64,000 bases of DNA, taken from the NCBI GenBank assembly GCA_963932465.1, contig OZ010792.1:18121701-18185700 (forward strand), in the 5' to 3' direction. Within the stretch, counting starts at the first letter, position 1; the number at the start of each line of letters is the position of its first letter. The notes below the pieces were generated by a model. It was not told where the DNA came from, ran no database searches, and saw nothing but the letters and a program-made list of their open reading frames with translations. Of the stretch, positions 44,463 to 55,813 are shown one piece after another. Source of the stretch: Maratus speciosus. Taxonomy: Eukaryota > Arthropoda > Arachnida > Araneae > Salticidae. The position numbers and the translations under genes are program-made.

Positions 44463-44686
44463 AAGAACATATGGATCGAAAAATATCTCGAATGATCAGA
44501 GAAAGTTCATCCTCACTTCTAGATATCCGAACGTCTGCATCGATGGACGATCCTAAAATTATGATTCGGGAATTGGACTCGAGTCCTGGAGCAGAAAGAA
44601 CCAAATACCCCAAACAAATTCTCAAATCCATCAAAAATGCCATGTTCATAGCACAGCACATCGACAACGTGGATGATTTTGATACG
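44463..44686 (+). CDS. nAChR alpha subunit, end of the M3-M4 loop
   Basis: The exon completes a split Glu codon (G, then AA) and adds 74 residues, ending on a whole codon. EEHMDRKISRMIRESSSSLL begins a Ser-rich, acidic/basic mixed loop. YPKQILKSIKNAMFIAQHID near the end matches the conserved helix that precedes TM4 in this family (the K-IAEH type motif). The acceptor has a long T tract ending TTTCAG (AG 44461-44462), and the donor is GTGAGT at 44687. The expected continuation (EDWK-type motif and TM4) was not found before 64000, so the last exon should lie downstream. Joined, the three exons give 285 residues without a stop. Confidence 0.93.
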
Positions 44687-45061
44687 GTGAGTAGAGTCAT
44701 TTTACAGAAAGCGTTAATTTTTTTGAAATAAGATAGTTATTTCATTCAGTGTATATAAAAAAAAAATAGCGATTTTACATTAAGGGGGCGCAGGAGCTTT
44801 AATCTTTCAAAAAATCAGTTTTCGGTTTTTGTTTTATTCTGATTTTTTTTAAAAAATTTTCATCAATATGCAAAAAACCCAATTCAAAAATCTGCATTAT
44901 TTCATCAGTTATAATCATTTATAGGCAGTGAGTAAAATAAAAGGTTGGTTGATATTGAAACTTTATAACGCGTTTTCTCAGATTAGTAAATTTGGGGTTT
45001 GTGCGCACTGTTAATTTCAAACTACGTATGTAAGCTACAGTTTTAAAAGATTAAAGAAACG

Positions 45062-45660
45062 AGTTGGAACCCGTCGAAATTCGACAAATTAAAATGTTTA
45101 GAATGGAGCTGTTAGATCGAATTTATAATAAACCTACAAAAATAATTATAATGAAAATTCATCTTGCATTGGTTATCTAACTCTTAAAACAAATAATGTT
45201 TTTAACCTAAAATTACCAAAATATTATTTCCAAAATCTTCAACTGCCTAAGTTACTGACAAAATTAAACTGTATTAGATTACGTAATCAAGATGAGTAAT
45301 TATGTTGAAGTTATCGATTGAGGCTCTTACGTTTGTTTTTACGGGATGAAAATTCAGTAAGAAGGATTTCGCTTTGTCACATCATAAAATTTTCCCCCAT
45401 AAAATCTAAACTGTACGTTATTTTCACATTCACAAAATTTACATACGCACCACTCAAATTCACAATTTAAAAGTATTTTAATGCGCAATACATTATTAAT
45501 GAATGTATTTCCAAAGTCACGTTTGTCCGATACAACTTTTCATGTGAACATTCGCATAAAATTTAAGTTTTAACCTCGATACCCGCGAAAATTTACCATT
45601 CAGAAATTTGCCTTTAGTTGCCCTTGAATTGGCCATTTAGTATTGGTCAAATATTTAGTT
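45062..45660 (-). mobile_element. Family M12 repeat, copy 2 (inverted)
   Basis: Inverted counterpart of 30275-30911. It starts AACGAGTTGGAACCCG and then GTCGAAATTCGAC, the palindromic end. Divergence is moderate (an estimated 10-15 percent by eye) with several gaps. It runs up to the Helitron H1 remnant that continues to 46104. Confidence 0.65.
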
Positions 45661-46104
45661 TTATCAAAGAAAATGATCATTTTGCTTTAACCCTAGAACT
45701 ACCGGCAATTTTACTCAAGTTTTATAAAAACATTCTACACCAGAATTTTTACTTAAAACTATTTAATTTGTTTATTTAACTTATTATTGTCTGATTTATA
45801 CATTTAGTTTGTTTTGAAGAAATTTCTGGTTTGAATAAATATTTTGAATGTACATGTCGGGTCCAATGGACCCGTCTGGTAGACGGAAGGTTAAATATGT
45901 CGTCATTTTTACCCACTCAATTATTTTGCCTAACGTCTCAAACTCAGTATCAGCGTAATGCAAAAATATTGAAATATCTTCTTCAATCTTTTGATTTATG
46001 AAGAAGAATGCGTGTTTTTTTTTTAATGGCTGACGTCATTTTCTGTTCAAAAATTAGAAAATGTTACTTTTATTTGTAATGTGAAATTGGCATCAATAAG
46101 GATA
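45661..46104 (-). mobile_element. Helitron H1 (minus), distal part, MITE-interrupted
   Basis: On the minus strand, 46104-45895 and 45686-45661 match the inside of H1 (27240-27380). Shared blocks are CGCTGATA, TGAGTTTGAG, GACGTCAT and AAAATGATCATTTTC. An M1 MITE sits at 45687-45894 in a TTAA. The proximal part of the same element resumes at 48670-49016 beyond an inserted Helitron. Confidence 0.6.
45687..45894. mobile_element. TTAA-flanked MITE, family M1
   Basis: 208 bp, same orientation as 6622-6829 and nearly identical to it, with TTAA at 45687 and 45891 and the GGGTCCA/TGGACCC palindrome near the right end. Confidence 0.88.
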
Positions 46105-48669
46105 TCTATATATATATAAGCCGTTCTCTGTGTGTATGTCCTTTATACAAATCTTTAATTTTTGACAGATTTGCACGAAACTCGATGTATATACGTTTTA
46201 GAACGTGGAAAAGATCACTGTCTACTTTAAAAAATTATCAGACCACTATTTATCCCTTTTTTCTAACACTTCCATAATTTAACATTATAGAAATATCTCT
46301 CTTTAAATCTTTTTTAATTCAAACGTTTCTTTCCTGTTGCCAAACCCTAAAAAATGACACAATAATGAGAAAAAAAATAAGGATAACACGTGTATTTTGT
46401 TTCTATTTGCCAATAAAAATTCAGATTTTCTTGCTATATTTTTGCGTGTTTGATACTGACATCATTCTAAACAGAAAATTTACATTTTTTTGTATATAAA
46501 ATAAAAACTTTAACTATAAGAGCGGGAAAATAACGTAGCACCTCAATTTGAATGTTTTTTTTTAAAATTAAAACATCTATTTTAATACAAACAGTCAAAT
46601 TTCATGAAAACAATTTAAGAAAAAGAAAAAAAAAGGCTAGATATGGCGTCACATTCTATCAAATCCTTTCAAAGCGTAACCAAACTCATTGCAAACGTAT
46701 GGCTCCTATATTTTGCTTACTACTTCGATTGTATATTACAGCCATATCTTATAGCTATACGTTATCGCTAAGTGTTGTATTGGTTTAGATTCAGTGCTAA
46801 CATTTTCTGTGATTTATAGCAAAAAGAGAGCGGTTATTTGCATTTTCAAAAAAAAAATTCTTGACAGTTGTCTTGATTTAAAATTTATGGAAAATGACAT
46901 CATTTCATCTAATCATTGTAGATTTAATTTCAATAAAATTTCAAATTTTCCAAATAAAATTTTAGTAATTACTACCTCATTTGGATGTATTTTTTTGCAT
47001 TTTCCCCCGTATTGTGGAAGATATTGTACACTTCTGTTACGCGCGCCAAAGAAAACAAGTATTTTAATTTTAAAAGTTAAAAAAATTACCACAATGCGTC
47101 AAAAGAATATCCTTTTTCTGAATTTAAATTTCGCGAGTTCCAAAATTAAAACTAAAAATGTGAGTTTTTTCATAAACTTCAAGTTAAGGCTGTTTATAAA
47201 GTTAAGGCTGCTCTCAAATCTAAAGGAGCTATTTTCTGACATATTTTTTAATTAATTTTTGTTCGGAAACGCATGAAATAGACAGGAGTTCTTATTTAGA
47301 AACTATGTAATCGAAAGATAGTTTCCATTTCTTGGTAACGGTATAAGATCTTTCAGTTGATTTTTTGAACTGAATTTCGGGCGCAACAGTGCAATAAAGG
47401 ATAAAAACCAGCCGTCACGCAACCACAATTGCTCATAACTCGATAAGTAATTTATTTATGAAAAAAGGAAAAACTCATTTCAATTTCAAATCGCTTTAAT
47501 AGTCAGGCCTACAAATTTTAAGCCTTTACGTTTAATGAGTCAGAAAATGTGTCAGAAAGTTTCGCGTTGTTGAGCAGGGAACTGGAGAAACACCTTAGGC
47601 ATTTGCAGGTTAGTATTTTGCAATCAAGTTGCATGCCAGGTGGTCGTTTAAAACATAAGTCATTCTATATTGTTTTAAACAAAGTTGCATCCCATAATAG
47701 GTGTCAGGCACACTCACTAAAATAAGAATACCCTAGCGCATAGCCCCATTACCGAAGATAAACCCGTCAATATACTTAGAGATAAAAATAGTTCTGCATT
47801 TTTCATTCAGCTAATAAGACTAATCTTTCATAATTGGGTTCACATGATTATATAACTCTCCTCTATAATTCTATGACTAAGCAACGGAAAACAATATGTT
47901 ACGCACTAAAATCTTCCCTAAAAAACTAATAGGTCAAGTCGCATGGAAATCCGTTCTGAAGAATTCAAGTTATATGCACACGGAACGAAATTCCCATTTG
48001 AATTTTATATACTTATCAGGTTTTTTTGAGTAGTTTGATTTGATATCTGTTGAATTCGTGTTTTATTTTATTTTATTTTTGGCGTTTTAATTTTGTTTGC
48101 CAATTTAGTTATTGAATATTACGTGAAAGCAAACAAATTCTGAATTATTTACAATGTTTTTGAACAATTGAGTTAATCTTTTGTATTTGGGTTGAAAGCA
48201 TATTTAAAAAATATGCATGCTTAAAAATTATTTTTGAACCCATAAAAAATTCGTAAATTGAGATAAACATTACAAACAAATATCACTGAAAGTACATACA
48301 TAGTGACTACAAGTACATACAAGACTGACATAGTGTTTTTACTTTATAATGTAGATAATACCATACAAACGAGAATTTGACTAAGTGCTGCGCGATTTGG
48401 AGAAATTTCTTTTTTTCGTATTGTCAGGAAAATCACGTATTTTTCTCTTATACCCGCCAAAGAAAACGTACATTCTGTTATTAAAGCTCAGGGATTTTAC
48501 TATGGTTACAAGACAATAACGCCATGTTTTCTGGTTGTCTTTATAACGATTTGTGGATGGGAATGCACAAATTTCAGTTATTGTGATTGCCGTATTATTT
48601 CGTTTTAATTTATTTTAACTGGAAGGCTTCTTATAATTGACACGGGCGAAGCCAGGTAGATCTGCTAGT
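46105..48669 (+). mobile_element. Helitron inserted in Helitron H1
   Basis: Starts TCTATATATATATAAGCCGT (TC after A) and ends CTAGT at 48665-48669 after CGGGCGAAGCCAGG. The sequence on both sides belongs to the same H1 element, so removing this block rejoins H1. The 2.56-kb body is AT-rich. It has a 153-codon open frame (46794-47255) without recognisable domains and an inverted fragment of the 4212-type Helitron at about 47850-48010. Confidence 0.65.
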
Positions 48670-49016
48670 AATCAATAAAAATAAATAAACCATGACTATT
48701 TTCCCTTTACTTTTAATAGAAATGTAGTACTTCAGTTGCCACAATTACAAAATTGGTACAAAAAACTATAAAAAAATTAATATCTCAAAAATAAATTGAG
48801 ATAGAGTTTTCAAACAAATTACATTTATTGCATTTAAAAGTACATTTCTTCCCTATATGACTGTGCAAAAATTCAAACTGTGCGATGTTTAGAAGTTTAA
48901 AAAATTGCAGTAGCGAAAATTGCAAAACCGAAATTTCATTTCAAATTTCAAAGTGTTGCTATCCGCAGAATGACGTATGCGTTACGCACAGATATGTTTG
49001 TCCTTTATAATATAGA
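48670..49016 (-). mobile_element. Helitron H1 (minus), 5' part
   Basis: Read on the minus strand it starts TCTATATTATAAAGGACAAA at 49016 and continues CATATCTGTGCGTAACGC, as at 28101 and 37888. It breaks at 48669 where the plus-strand Helitron ends. Confidence 0.7.
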
Positions 49017-49513
49017 TATGCGTTTCTTTCAAGTATACATGCTAAAACAACAATAACAAAAATAACATATGTTGATTATTTATTTTTTTTTTTGCACTTG
49101 AAAAACTTAAATTAAAAAAAAAATTAATATTTTGTGCTAAAATTAAATTTTAAACAAAACTTTTTGTGTCTATTTTGGTTTTAATTTAGAAGCATGTGTA
49201 ATATGATTCTATTTTGTTCAAAAATTGTTCTTTATGTGCATAATTTAGAGTTTTATCATGCACGCAACACTTAATGATTTTAATTCACGCATTAGTAAGG
49301 TGAATATTTAAATATAAAATTTAAATATTGATTTTGTATATACAGCATTTATTATTCTGGATAATACAGTTAAGAATATATACTTTAGACAGAAAGAGAG
49401 AGAGAAAAAAAAAGATCTTAATTGCATATTTTTTGCATTTTGGTACTTTGAAAGAGGCGATGTTTTGGATCGTTTTGACACACTCAAAAGTCCTGTGCCG
49501 GCTTAAGATAATA

Positions 49514-50047
49514 CAGGGTGTCCATAAAAGTATGTCCCAGTTATAAATTTTAATAGTATCAACTGTAAGTGTTGTAGAGTGTTGGTTGAAGGTCACAAAT
49601 AAAGAGTCACTCAAACAGTTTTAGATAAGCGCATGCGCTAGTACTGCTTTGTTATCGACTCGCTTGCAGTGCCACATACGCAAAATGGCGACTCCTGAGC
49701 GTAAAGCGTTATTGCTGGGCTGAAGATTTAAAAGCCGTTAGAGCCGTGGCAGTTTTTTCCTTTGGGGCTTTATAAAGATCCGCCGCTACTTAATGATTTG
49801 ACAAAAGTGATTTGAGTTGAGACAAAGAATTGAAGAAGCTATTGCTTCCATTATTCCGGCCTTGTTAACCGAAGTGTGGGAAGAATTGGACTTTAGATTG
49901 CATGTGTGCCGTATAAGTAAAGGTGCACCTATTTGTAAGAACAACTAGGCTAGTTTACCTTCCATTTGATGTATGATTTGTTGTAAATAGTATAAATTAA
50001 ACTGTTATAATATACCATTGCAACTGGAACATTTTTTATGGACACCC
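49514..50047 (+). mobile_element. Mariner-type deletion derivative (GGGTGTCC ends)
   Basis: The ends read CAGGGTGTCCATAAAAGTAT and, inverted, GGGTGTCCATAAAAAATGTT, with TA on both sides (49512-49513 and 50048-50049). The coding remnant keeps only the two tips of a transposase: MATPERKALLLG at 49685 and, after a deletion, a LRQRIEEAIASIIPALLTEV segment followed by WEELDFRLHVC. These are the known N- and C-termini of DUF4817-type mariner-like transposases, so this is an internal-deletion MITE from a relative of the 10.7-kb element. Confidence 0.75.
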
Positions 50048-50054
50048 TATGATA

Positions 50055-51005
50055 CCTCGGTTTTCATTGACTTCGGTTATCGTCGGTTTCGGTTTTCGTA
50101 GATTTATTCCGCGAAAAATTCGTCTGGGTTTTCGTCGATTGCCTCCGATATTGTCGGCGTAGTGTAATGCTCTCGCTGCATTTTCTGTAAAGAAAGGAGG
50201 CGACCATGCGTTCTCCTGCTCAGTATGGTGCTGTTTCTTGACGTGTGTGCATCACCCAGGGTGTCTAGGGCAACAATTTCATTTATTACCAGGGTATTTT
50301 GGGGCATTTTTTTTATTTATTGCGAGTGGTCTATCATGGAACCAAAGACAGTTTTAACATCCAGCGAACTCTACACATGTGGCGCAGTTGATTATTGATT
50401 TTGGGAAGTCCATGTGTTTGGAGGTGAGTGGTGAAAATGTGGAAATGTTGGTGGATGAACACAATGAAGAATTCACCACTGAAGAGTTGCAAGACCTAGA
50501 ACTGCAGCAGACGTCAGACGAGGAGGAAGAGACAGGGGATAAAGTGCCTTCTTCAGATTTTAAGGGCATCTTCTCTATATGGAGTAAGGTACAAGGCTTT
50601 GTGGTGAAAAATCACCTAGAGAAAACTGTTGCAAGCGTTTTTTAATGATAATGTCTTGCCCATTCTAAAGCAAATCTCAAAGAGGCGAGAGAAACAGACC
50701 ACTTTTTTGAGTGACATAGGTCCTCTGGCCCTGAAGCTAGTCCTACTGCCAAAAGACAAAAAAAGGGAAGTGACCGCAGATATAGTGTCTTGATAGCATA
50801 CGCCAAGAACACTTTATTAATTTCTTTTTGTTTTTATTATTAAATGTTATACTTATTCTCTATAAAATGTGTTTTTGGTACGTATTTTGGATTTTGTACG
50901 AATTAATTAGATTTACATATATTCATATGGAAATAATTGCCTCTGTTTTCGTCAGTTTCTCATTTCACCGATTGTTCTCGGACGGATTATCGATGAAAAT
51001 CGAGG
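50055..51005 (+). mobile_element. Tigger/pogo-type remnant (CCTCGATTTTCAT ends)
   Basis: The left CCTCGGTTTTCATTGA and inverted right CCTCGATTTTCATCGA form the TIRs, with TA target sites at 50053-50054 and 51006-51007. It starts a few bases after the preceding mariner-type element. At 951 bp it contains only the transposase C-terminus. Confidence 0.75.
50379..50793 (+). pseudogene. Tigger-type transposase C-terminal fragment
   Basis: The frame LEVSGENVEMLVDEHNEEFT continues TEELQDLELQQTSDEEEE and SDFKGIFSIWSKVQGFVVKN. After a one-base shift near 50640 it goes on NDNVLPILKQISKRREKQTT to a stop. An acidic EEL-DLE segment, an I-W-K helix and a final K-KQ-TL-F-like tail are the usual end of TIGD/Tigger DDE transposases. 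The DNA-binding and catalytic parts are absent, consistent with an internally deleted copy. Confidence 0.75.
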
Positions 51006-51007
51006 TA

Positions 51008-52685
51008 TAACTGTGTACTGAAAAAATATATTTGATGAAGATTTGTGATATTTTCATTTATTTATTTTTTTTTAACGAGCGAAGGAATATTTAAAAGGTA
51101 ACTATATTTAAATTTCAAATATTTTAAGTTAAAAAGTACGCATAATACATATAAAAAACTGTAAAGTAGGTGTTTCGGACGAAAATTCATCCCTCATCAC
51201 AAATATAAAACGTAAAATCACGAAAAATGAAGGAAATCATGAATGATTTTACGAAAACTAGGATTATTAGACTAAATTGCAATAGCTTCAAATACCGGAT
51301 ATTTCTTGAGTCATACGAATTTAGCTAATAATCCAATTAATGAAGCAGGCCAAATCCCATCTGAATACTCTGTTTTGTTGTTGTTTTTTTTATATCCAAC
51401 TATTCCTTATTGTTACAACGGTTTACAAGTTGTAAAAAAATAAAGCATGCACCAAAATATGCCAACGGTCTGTGAACTGCACCAACGGAACATTTAAAAC
51501 TATAAATAAGAAAATATAAATAAAAAATAAAGAGTGTAATAATTGTTTTCCCAAATACCCTTTATCATTTAATAGTATAATATTAATTAAAACATGATTA
51601 TAAGTTGAGAAAACAATTTAGAAACCCAAAAATAATAGTTTAATTAATACTTTTTATCTTTTCTGTTGCCATATCTTAAAAAGGAAACAATGTAAAAATT
51701 CTACATATTTTTAATAAATTCAATAATTCGTATTCTCTACCAGGTTAAATCAGAGTGGGTGAAATTTCAAAAATACAATTTGAAAAATATTATATTTGAA
51801 AAAAAAAATACTATTTAACATTTAATAGTTTAATAGTAATAAAATTATGATTATAAGTTGGGAAAACAATTTTTTAACTTCAATAGATAGTTTAAGAAGA
51901 GCTTTTGTTATTTCTTTCCTGTAGCAATACCTTAAAAAAGAGCAAATATTAAATATATGTTTTTATAAATGCACTAGATTACTCTTTCTATCTAACGTAA
52001 ATCAAAGCGATAATTTTCAATACTCGGGCACCACGCTAAATTAACATATTGTAATGGAAAAGTTTTGCAAAAAGATATGAAATGCGGTCATGAAATAAGG
52101 CTTGATTTTTAAGATAAGCATTGGATGCTTATGAAAGAATGGGAATCTATTTTTACTTTTATTTATTTTACATGTTTACAATCAAAATATACTGATACCT
52201 ACTTCCCATGTTGAAACACTAAATAACAGAAATCTACAAATAAAAAGAAAATAGCATATAACTTCAAAACAATAAAAAAACCAGTTAATTTTCTAAATAC
52301 TCAACATGATCAAAGTGAGGCCTAAAATAAATTGTTATGCATTTTGCCAATGCCATAATGATGAGCTAAATATATTTCGACGACAATAAAACAAATGCGT
52401 GTATATGTATTTAAGGGGGAAAAAAATTTAAAATTAGACACCGGAAAAAGATATTGTATTTTTTAAATATATATAAAAAAAATTACAAATTTCGTTAGCC
52501 ATTGTATTTTTGCACCTAAAAATTCAAGCTAGCTACCTAAGCCATTGAGGCTGGTAGAGTTGCACTAACATAATAGAATACGTTCATTATTTTAATTAAA
52601 ACGTGAGATGTTACTTTAGTTTACTTATTGCTAGAAATTTTTTCGGATTTCTCACTTTTGATGAGAGGGTCACAACAACCAGCTA
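51008..52685. other. No gene recognised
   Basis: 1.7 kb of AT-rich DNA. A weak pairwise repeat is visible: AAAATTATGATTATAAGTTG near 51840 resembles 51594-51612, with ATACCTTAAAAA-type blocks after each, about 250 bp apart. No ORFs with domains, no RNA gene and no terminal repeats were seen. Confidence 0.35.
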
Positions 52686-52966
52686 GTCATTTTCCAATTA
52701 GACTAAAACTGCAGGGGATCATTGCAATAGGCTTTAACAAAAAAAAAATCAGAGTGATTGACCTGCAATTGGTCCTTTTCTAATTCGCCTGGTGCTCTGC
52801 ATATGCTCGTTGCAGTAATCCTGAAAATTATCAGTCTTATTGGGATACACAGCGCTAAGCTGACCACCTGGCCGGGGTCTATAGTGCGTAACATCTCAGG
52901 GCCCATGTTAAAGGAAACAGGACCTGAACGGTATAGACCAGGATCCTAAATGAATTATAGCGTCGC

Positions 52967-52997
<31 letters not shown>

Positions 52998-53090
52998 CGA
53001 ATACAACTTATCATTTTTCAGTTAGGTCTAAAGCTGCATAGGTTCTTTGCAATAAGCCTGAAAAATATCAGGTTGGTTGGAAAATAGCAA
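52686..53090. repeat. Two degenerate repeats separated by a poly(T) tract
   Basis: A block at 52689 (CATTTTCCAATTAGACTAAA, then CTGCAGGGGATCATTGCAAT) recurs at 53016 (CATTTTTCAGTTAGGTCTAA, then CTGCATAGGTTCTTTGCAAT). A T run of about 30 bases (52968-52997) lies between. Origin unknown. Confidence 0.5.
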
Positions 53091-53319
53091 ATGATTCTTC
53101 ATTTAACAAACAGTCTTGGTCAGTGGTTCCCAACGTGGGGCGTAACAGGGGGGCAATTTGACTTTTTAGGGGGGGGGGGGAATTCCAAATTTCCCACTCA
53201 CCCATTCGCTAACAGTATCCTTTGTTATTATTTTTTTTTAAACAGAAATGTTGGAGTATACAAATAAATAAAATACAAGCAAATAATAATAATAATAAAA
53301 GAAAGAAAAATCAGGCGTA

Positions 53320-54500
53320 CGGCATAGATTATGAAACACTTTCCAACACTCCCTGAAAGCTTTAACAAAACTTCGTTATTTAAGGAAATAAGGTAAATAA
53401 GATAACTAAGTAACATTAAAAAAATTGATTTCAGCAGTTACCGCCCGTAGCCAAATATGTATTCCAATTCTTTTGAACAGCCCTGTATTTGATCTGTATC
53501 TTGACATACATACTATATAATGGGAAAATTTAGTTTAGCAAGAAAACGCGTAACAGGTCCAAATTTCTCATTCAGCAATTAATACAAATAGATGGAAACA
53601 TACTTGAATACTTTTGGACAGCCCTGTAGTTTACCTAGTACCTTTGTTACACGTCACTATTTAGTTAAAATTTAAGTCAAACTAAAACACTCTTAAAACT
53701 ACTGAAATCACATTTCCAGAAAATATCATCTATAGACGGCATGTATCCAGTTCTTTATGTGACCCTGTATATCACTTTATCTATAATTTACAAACATTTC
53801 TTAGTAAACTAAATTCAGTTCAGCATAAAAATGCATAACTCATTTAAAAACCACCTTTAAGCAATTTGCTCTTATACCCAGTAACCCTTACGAATTCTTT
53901 TCTGTAGCCTTGTATATAAATTATATCATTTATACACACCTTATAGTATGCATAAATATATTGAAACATAAAAGCGCATATCATAATTGAAAATGCATTT
54001 CCAGCAATCACCGCTAATGTACAGTACTATCTGAAATCTTATGGGTGTCCCTGTAAATGCTATGCACTTCGTATTATACATAAAATAACTTAACCTCAGC
54101 GACGTATATCAATTTCATTATAATGAAATAGTTTAGCATAATTAAAATACGCCGCTAACAATTCCCGCTCCCCGTAAATCATTATCTAACGGAATTATTT
54201 TGTGTTGTTCTGTAAATGAGTAATAACTATTCTTTGCGCCGTATATTCTACAGAATGCATATTTTAGTGCACTTCTTAAATGTATATAAATTTTGTTATG
54301 TTTGGATGCGTGTAACATCATTAAGAATCATTTGAAACGATTTTTTCGCATTTTCCGTAATGTAAGGGAATACTTTTGCCTGTCCATGTCGATCACCTAA
54401 ATTGCTACAAACTTCATTTGATATAGGGGTCGTGCTAGGGTAAACGTCAATAACATCAAAAAATTTCAGGGCAATCCGAGTATATTTACTAGAGTTAGAG
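53320..54500. repeat. Array of degenerate ~170-bp units
   Basis: At least six units are marked by phrases such as TTTTGAACAGCCCTGTAT, TTTTGGACAGCCCTGTAG, ATGTGACCCTGTATA and GGGTGTCCCTGTAAATG. The same family is inside the Transib-like element (24480-24960) and, inverted, at 35560-35760. Both larger arrays end at a TATATTTAC block (about 24938 and 54487). Confidence 0.65.
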
Positions 54501-55150
54501 CGCGTACAGACGGCCGGATAAACCGAAACCATAAACACTTTTCAACTTTGTTGGAAAGTGTTAAAAACAATTTTTTTTATGTAAATGTAAAAAAAATTCT
54601 TAATCAAAGGTTTAAAATAAAACCAGCTTTAGAATAATTATAAAAATAATCTTTTAAAATAGTTTAACATATTTTTGAATTTTTAAAAATCTATATAATT
54701 TTTCTGGCTTAAAATTGTATTTATAATTTTTTGAAACACTTTCGATTTATTTATTAAATGAACTTTTTAGTCCTTTTTATTCGCTTTGCTCTATGTCACA
54801 TGAAGAACCTTTTTCACGTAAAACTCGTTAAAAGTAACATATAAATCTGACTGTCTTGAACATATTTAACCTAAAGAATATACGAAATATCAAAACGAGG
54901 TATTACCAACTTTATGAATATTAAATAGCATTAGAAAAAGAAATGGGTAAATAGTAAATGTGTATGGCATCCTGCAGGCATCCTACACATTGAATAAATT
55001 TACATGATGACATATACATTTCTAATTTTAAAATCAGACTATGCACGGAAGACAATTGAGGTGTTGAGAACCAAAGTGATCCAACATCGTCAGCTACGAT
55101 TTCTAGAAAAATTCTTTCAAAAATGTTCAGCAAATTTTTGTCAAACTCTT

Positions 55151-55458
55151 TTAACACGTTCACGCCGGCGCGGTGGGTCACACTCGATTGTCTCAGAGCT
55201 GGCAATTCTCCGGATTTTTGGATATACCAGTAATTTAATACAGAAAATGTTGATTTATTTAATTAGAACAATTGGACGATTTAAAGGAACAGCATTTTCT
55301 CTAAAATAACAGTGGTGTGCAAAAAGCCGGAGACTTGACAACTCTGAGACAGTCGAGTTGGCGCAGCATGTCCCTATAGGGACTTTGCGCCATAAAACCC
55401 CATACAACCAACCTGAGACAGTCGAGTGTGACCCACCGCACCGGCGTGAACGTTTTAA
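55151..55458. mobile_element. TTAA element with ~40-bp TIRs and compound hairpin
   Basis: Ends: TTAACACGTTCACGCCGGCG at 55151 and the inverted TTAAAACGTTCACGCCGG ending at 55458. Both continue GCGGTGGGTCACACTCGA. Inside near the right end, GTCCCTATAGGGAC (55370-55383) is a perfect 14-bp palindrome nested in a wider stem (GGCGCA and TGCGCC). Extra copies of the GAGACAGTCGAGT motif lie beside it. 308 bp, non-coding; related ends occur at 56430-57257. Confidence 0.75.
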
Positions 55459-55595
55459 GCCAGTTTTTAAAGTGGCTAGATGAGACAAAACATTTTCAGG
55501 ACGCATAGAGTGACTAAATTGGCAATGCCAGAGTGACCATGTCACGTGGTCCAATTTACACTGTCAAATTGATACAAAATAAATTGAACTATTTG

Positions 55596-55813
55596 TTAAC
55601 CCCTTGAGGGGCGCCGTTTGCAGTCTGCAAACGGTTAATTTTAATGCCCAAAATTCCAAATGGCACCAATAATTTTTAGTACAAGTTCGATCTTATAATA
55701 AGCGTGAAAAAAAGCTTTTGATTATTTGCAAATAAATTTGTTCGTATATTGCGGTATGAATTAATTATTTGAACTTATTCGGAGCAGAAAAGTCTTGCCC
55801 CTGAAAGGGTTAA
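55596..55813. mobile_element. TTAA MITE, family M5, 10-bp-arm palindrome
   Basis: 218 bp between TTAACCCCTTGAGGGGCG (55596) and the inverted TTAACCCTTTCAGGGGC (ending 55813). The palindrome at 55614-55634 has perfect arms CCGTTTGCAG and CTGCAAACGG around one T, directly inside the left TIR. Part of the interior (AAATGGCACCAATAA) resembles M2. Confidence 0.82.

Noticed and set aside
46552..46788. 78-codon open frame as a gene
   Set aside because: Same Helitron, no recognisable domain, hydrophobic tail from AT-rich sequence.
46794..47255. 153-codon open frame as a gene
   Set aside because: AT-driven composition (Lys, Asn, Phe, Ile), no domain, inside a Helitron body. Length alone is not evidence.
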